Shown: in pieces, positions 62,102 through 64,000 of the stretch
Layout: every line of letters starts with the position of its first letter
How positions within the stretch are numbered: position 1 is the stretch's first letter
NCBI GenBank assembly: GCA_035361075.1
Contig: DAOSBX010000007.1
Span: 1-64,000 of the forward strand
Direction of reading: 5' to 3'
Length of the DNA: 64,000 bases
DNA from: Candidatus Hydrogenedens sp.
GTDB lineage: Bacteria; Hydrogenedentota; Hydrogenedentia; Hydrogenedentales; Hydrogenedentaceae
The notes under the pieces: generated by a model
What the model was told of the DNA's origin: nothing
Databases searched by the model: none
The model's input: the letters and a program-made list of their open reading frames with translations, nothing else
Made by a program: the position numbers and the translations under genes

Positions 62102-63089
62102 TCGAATACATGCGATTATCTACTCTTGGGTAAAACTTAAGATATTTAAAGTTAATGCACCTCTATTTGCAGAATGGAATCTTACTTTTCGGTGTCCGTA
62201 TCAATGTTTATATTGTGGTGCAAATGAATTGAAAATCAAAGAATTGGAAACAAATGAAATACTTGAAAGGCTATCTATTTTATATAAGACGGGTATTAGA
62301 TGGATTACTTTTGGAGGTGGTGAGCCACTTGTTAAAAAGGACATTATGAAAATATTAGGATATGCCAAATCTTTGGGGTTTAGTGTTTATTTGAGTTCTA
62401 CAGGTTCAGGAATAGAAAAGTATGATGGAATAGAACATGTCGTAGACCACATAAATCTTAGTTTTGATGGTCCAGCAGATGTACATGATGCAATTCGCGG
62501 TAAAGGCACATATGAGCGTCTTTTTCATGTTGTTAATTTCTGCAAAAGTAAAAATATCTCTATGTCCTTTTTATGTGTGATTTCAAAAATAAATATTGGG
62601 GCTATAGATTTTGTTTTAGAAAGAGCAAAGGAAATGAATGTTAAAGTAATGTTTCAGCCTGCAACTCTTCACCTTGATTCTTCGTTAAACATTAATCCGA
62701 TTGCTCCAAAAAGAGAAGATTATACTCAGGTTATAAAAAAAGTAATTGACGCAAAGCGGAAAGGTTATCCTGTTCGGAACTCTTATGCAGGCTTAAAGTA
62801 TTTAAGTTATTGGCCTGAACCACATAACATTTGGTGCCCTGCGGGAAGGCTTACATTTACTATTGAGCCCGATGGTTCATTGCTTTCATGTCATTTGTAT
62901 GAGACAAGGAGATTGTATGGAAAAGAAAGCAATAATTTGAGTAAAAATAATGACCACTCTTTTGATAAATTATTAAAGAATTTAAAAGTTCCTCAAGGAT
63001 GTGCCACATGCTGGTGTGCACCAATTGTAGAACTTGCTTTAATATGGCAACTAAATCCATCTGCTATCTGGAATGCATTATGGATGTAA
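62076..63089 (+). CDS. Radical SAM enzyme with SPASM-like C-terminal cysteines
   Basis: This 337-residue protein has the radical SAM cluster at Cys40, Cys44 and Cys47 (TFRCPYQCLYCGANE) and the GGGEPLVKKD motif, with NLSFDGPADVHDAIRGKGTY as the usual SPASM/PqqE-type strand. The end has a Cys set (ICWCPAGR-like GCATCWCAPI, SLLSCHLYE) for an auxiliary cluster. It probably modifies a peptide or lipid in the pathway started by the neighbouring flippase, as PqqE- or SPASM-type enzymes do. Start overlaps the upstream gene by 26 bases; a later start inside the frame is possible. The carbamoyltransferase follows after 41 bases. Confidence 0.88.
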   Translation: MVLLLKNLSRIHAIIYSWVKLKIFKVNAPLFAEWNLTFRCPYQCLYCGANELKIKELETNEILERLSILYKTGIRWITFGGGEPLVKKDIMKILGYAKSLGFSVYLSSTGSGIEKYDGIEHVVDHINLSFDGPADVHDAIRGKGTYERLFHVVNFCKSKNISMSFLCVISKINIGAIDFVLERAKEMNVKVMFQPATLHLDSSLNINPIAPKREDYTQVIKKVIDAKRKGYPVRNSYAGLKYLSYWPEPHNIWCPAGRLTFTIEPDGSLLSCHLYETRRLYGKESNNLSKNNDHSFDKLLKNLKVPQGCATCWCAPIVELALIWQLNPSAIWNALWM

Positions 63090-63130
63090 ATTTACTTTGT
63101 TATGATAGTGATGTTAAAGGTTATAAGTAA

Positions 63131-64000
63131 ATGCTTATTTTAGGTATTAGTGAAGATTTCTTTGATTCTGGAGTTACTATTTGTGATGATGACCATATTT
63201 TATTTATGTCAAATGAAGAGCGATATACACGGAGGAAAAATGAAGGTGGATTTCCGTATCAATCTCTGCAGTCAGCGTTAAAACAGACAGGAATTTCAAT
63301 TAAAGAGATAGAATCAGTTTGCGTTTCAGGATTTGTAACTCCGTTCCCATTATTTAGAATATTTCCAAACTTACAAAAGAAAGCATTCGATGCACGAAGG
63401 GAAAAAAAACATAGTGAGGGTAGCGTAAGTTTATGGAATAATATTACAGAATGGGCTGTGTCCTATAATCCAATAAGCTACATAAATCCTACTGATGCGA
63501 TGAAACGGAAACTCGCCTTTATTCTTAAGAAAATTATCCAAAAAAGATTGCCAGACTTATCTAAAGAAATAGATATTCATTTTATAGAACATCATGAAGC
63601 CCATGCATGGGGAAGTTATTTCTGTTCTGGATTTGATAAGGCACTTATCGTAACTGCAGATGGAATGGGAGACGGTTTATCTTTGACCGTTTCTAAAGGA
63701 GAAGGGAATACAATCACAAGATTATGGAAATCCTCTGCTAAAAGTTCGTTTGGTTTGTTTTTCGAAAATTTAACAGAGGTATTAGGTTTTGTCCCATGTA
63801 GAGATGAGGGAAAATTAACAGGGCTCTCTGCTCACGGGGATGCAAATAGGATTCAACATGACAACCCATTTTCATGGAATCAAGATATCCTTTTATATAA
63901 AGGTCCTTATGGTAAAAAATTGAGAGTATGGCTTTTGCAATTATTAGAAAAATATTCACGGGAAGACCTATGTGCATGGTCACAAAATATTTTAGAACAA
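63131..64000 (+). CDS. Carbamoyltransferase (NodU/CmcH-like), C-terminus cut by window edge
   Basis: An ATG at 63131 begins a frame open for 290 codons to the window end. It matches the N-terminal YrdC-like/TsaD-like ASKHA domain of carbamoyltransferases: MLILGISEDFFDSGVTICDD, EHHEAHAWGSYFCSGFDKAL with the metal-binding His pair, VTADGMGDGLS and SSFGLFFENLTEVLGFVPCRDEGKL. These enzymes transfer a carbamoyl group from carbamoyl phosphate to a sugar or antibiotic hydroxyl. The rest, with the C-terminal domain, lies outside. It is the third gene of the flippase-radical SAM-carbamoyltransferase run, so a carbamoylated glycan or metabolite is likely. Confidence 0.9.
   Translation, partial: MLILGISEDFFDSGVTICDDDHILFMSNEERYTRRKNEGGFPYQSLQSALKQTGISIKEIESVCVSGFVTPFPLFRIFPNLQKKAFDARREKKHSEGSVSLWNNITEWAVSYNPISYINPTDAMKRKLAFILKKIIQKRLPDLSKEIDIHFIEHHEAHAWGSYFCSGFDKALIVTADGMGDGLSLTVSKGEGNTITRLWKSSAKSSFGLFFENLTEVLGFVPCRDEGKLTGLSAHGDANRIQHDNPFSWNQDILLYKGPYGKKLRVWLLQLLEKYSREDLCAWSQNILEQ

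Noticed and set aside
1..64000. Mobile element or prophage in the window
   Set aside because: No transposase, integrase, terminal inverted repeats, tRNA attachment site or phage gene was recognised; strand switches occur at ordinary operon boundaries.

Overview
The window is an AT-rich stretch of a bacterial chromosome, densely packed with genes on both strands. No rRNA, tRNA, CRISPR array, insertion sequence or phage gene was recognised. Several features together suggest a Gram-negative member of the Hydrogenedentota/PVC-like bacteria: Tat-exported Gfo/Idh/MocA and sugar-isomerase-like proteins, a DUF6786 protein, HEAT-repeat secreted proteins, FHA-GAF-cyclase signalling, two TonB/ExbB-type assemblies, an RND pump with its own TolC, and pseudopilins. 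This placement is inference from gene content; no marker gene was compared.

Layout. 1-6581: a truncated secreted protein, a gene-poor gap, a polyprenol-phosphate glycosyltransferase, a Tat-exported isomerase-like protein, argS, and a LarA-type racemase. 6646-10082: pseudopilins, a GspK-like protein and GspF from a type II secretion or pilus system, ended by a strong hairpin. 10155-14459: DUF6786 and a pair of radical SAM genes, one B12-binding. 14461-19641: aspS, divergent from an argC-argJ-argB arginine operon. 19698-22146: ExbB-ExbD-TonB-like genes plus a small zinc-ribbon membrane protein. 22147-24995 (minus): PP2C phosphatase, glycosyltransferase and TSUP permease. 25177-29948: acyl-CoA ligase, a tiny Lys/Ala-rich protein with its own promoter, palindromes and terminator, then a secreted phosphoesterase, a HAD hydrolase and a glutamine amidotransferase. 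30000-32174 (minus): ADP-forming acyl-CoA synthetase.

The most interesting region is the minus-strand operon at 32255-38877. It contains an AmmeMemoRadiSam set: the radical SAM protein AmrS, a 63-residue Tat-like ORF, and an exported MEMO-AMMECR1 fusion. These are tightly coupled to a 1184-residue membrane protein that joins a spermidine-synthase-like region, a covalent-FMN domain and a NosR/NapH-like iron-sulfur membrane module, plus a small membrane protein. This suggests a membrane redox pathway serving MEMO/AMMECR1 at or outside the cytoplasmic membrane.

39081-46675 is a MarR-regulated RND efflux operon (DGC zinc-binding protein, MarR, membrane fusion protein, RND pump, hexapeptide acyltransferase, TolC) with a 19-bp palindrome over its likely promoter. 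46833-52443 holds an exported oxidoreductase, a HEAT-repeat protein and an FHA-GAF-nucleotide cyclase. 53180-56070 is a second TonB-type set without ExbD, headed by an STN-domain lipoprotein and followed by a DUF5989 peptide. 56143-64000 is a surface-glycan or secondary-metabolite region: a glycosyltransferase-TPR giant, a DegT aminotransferase, a flippase-like membrane protein, a radical SAM enzyme, and a carbamoyltransferase cut by the window edge.
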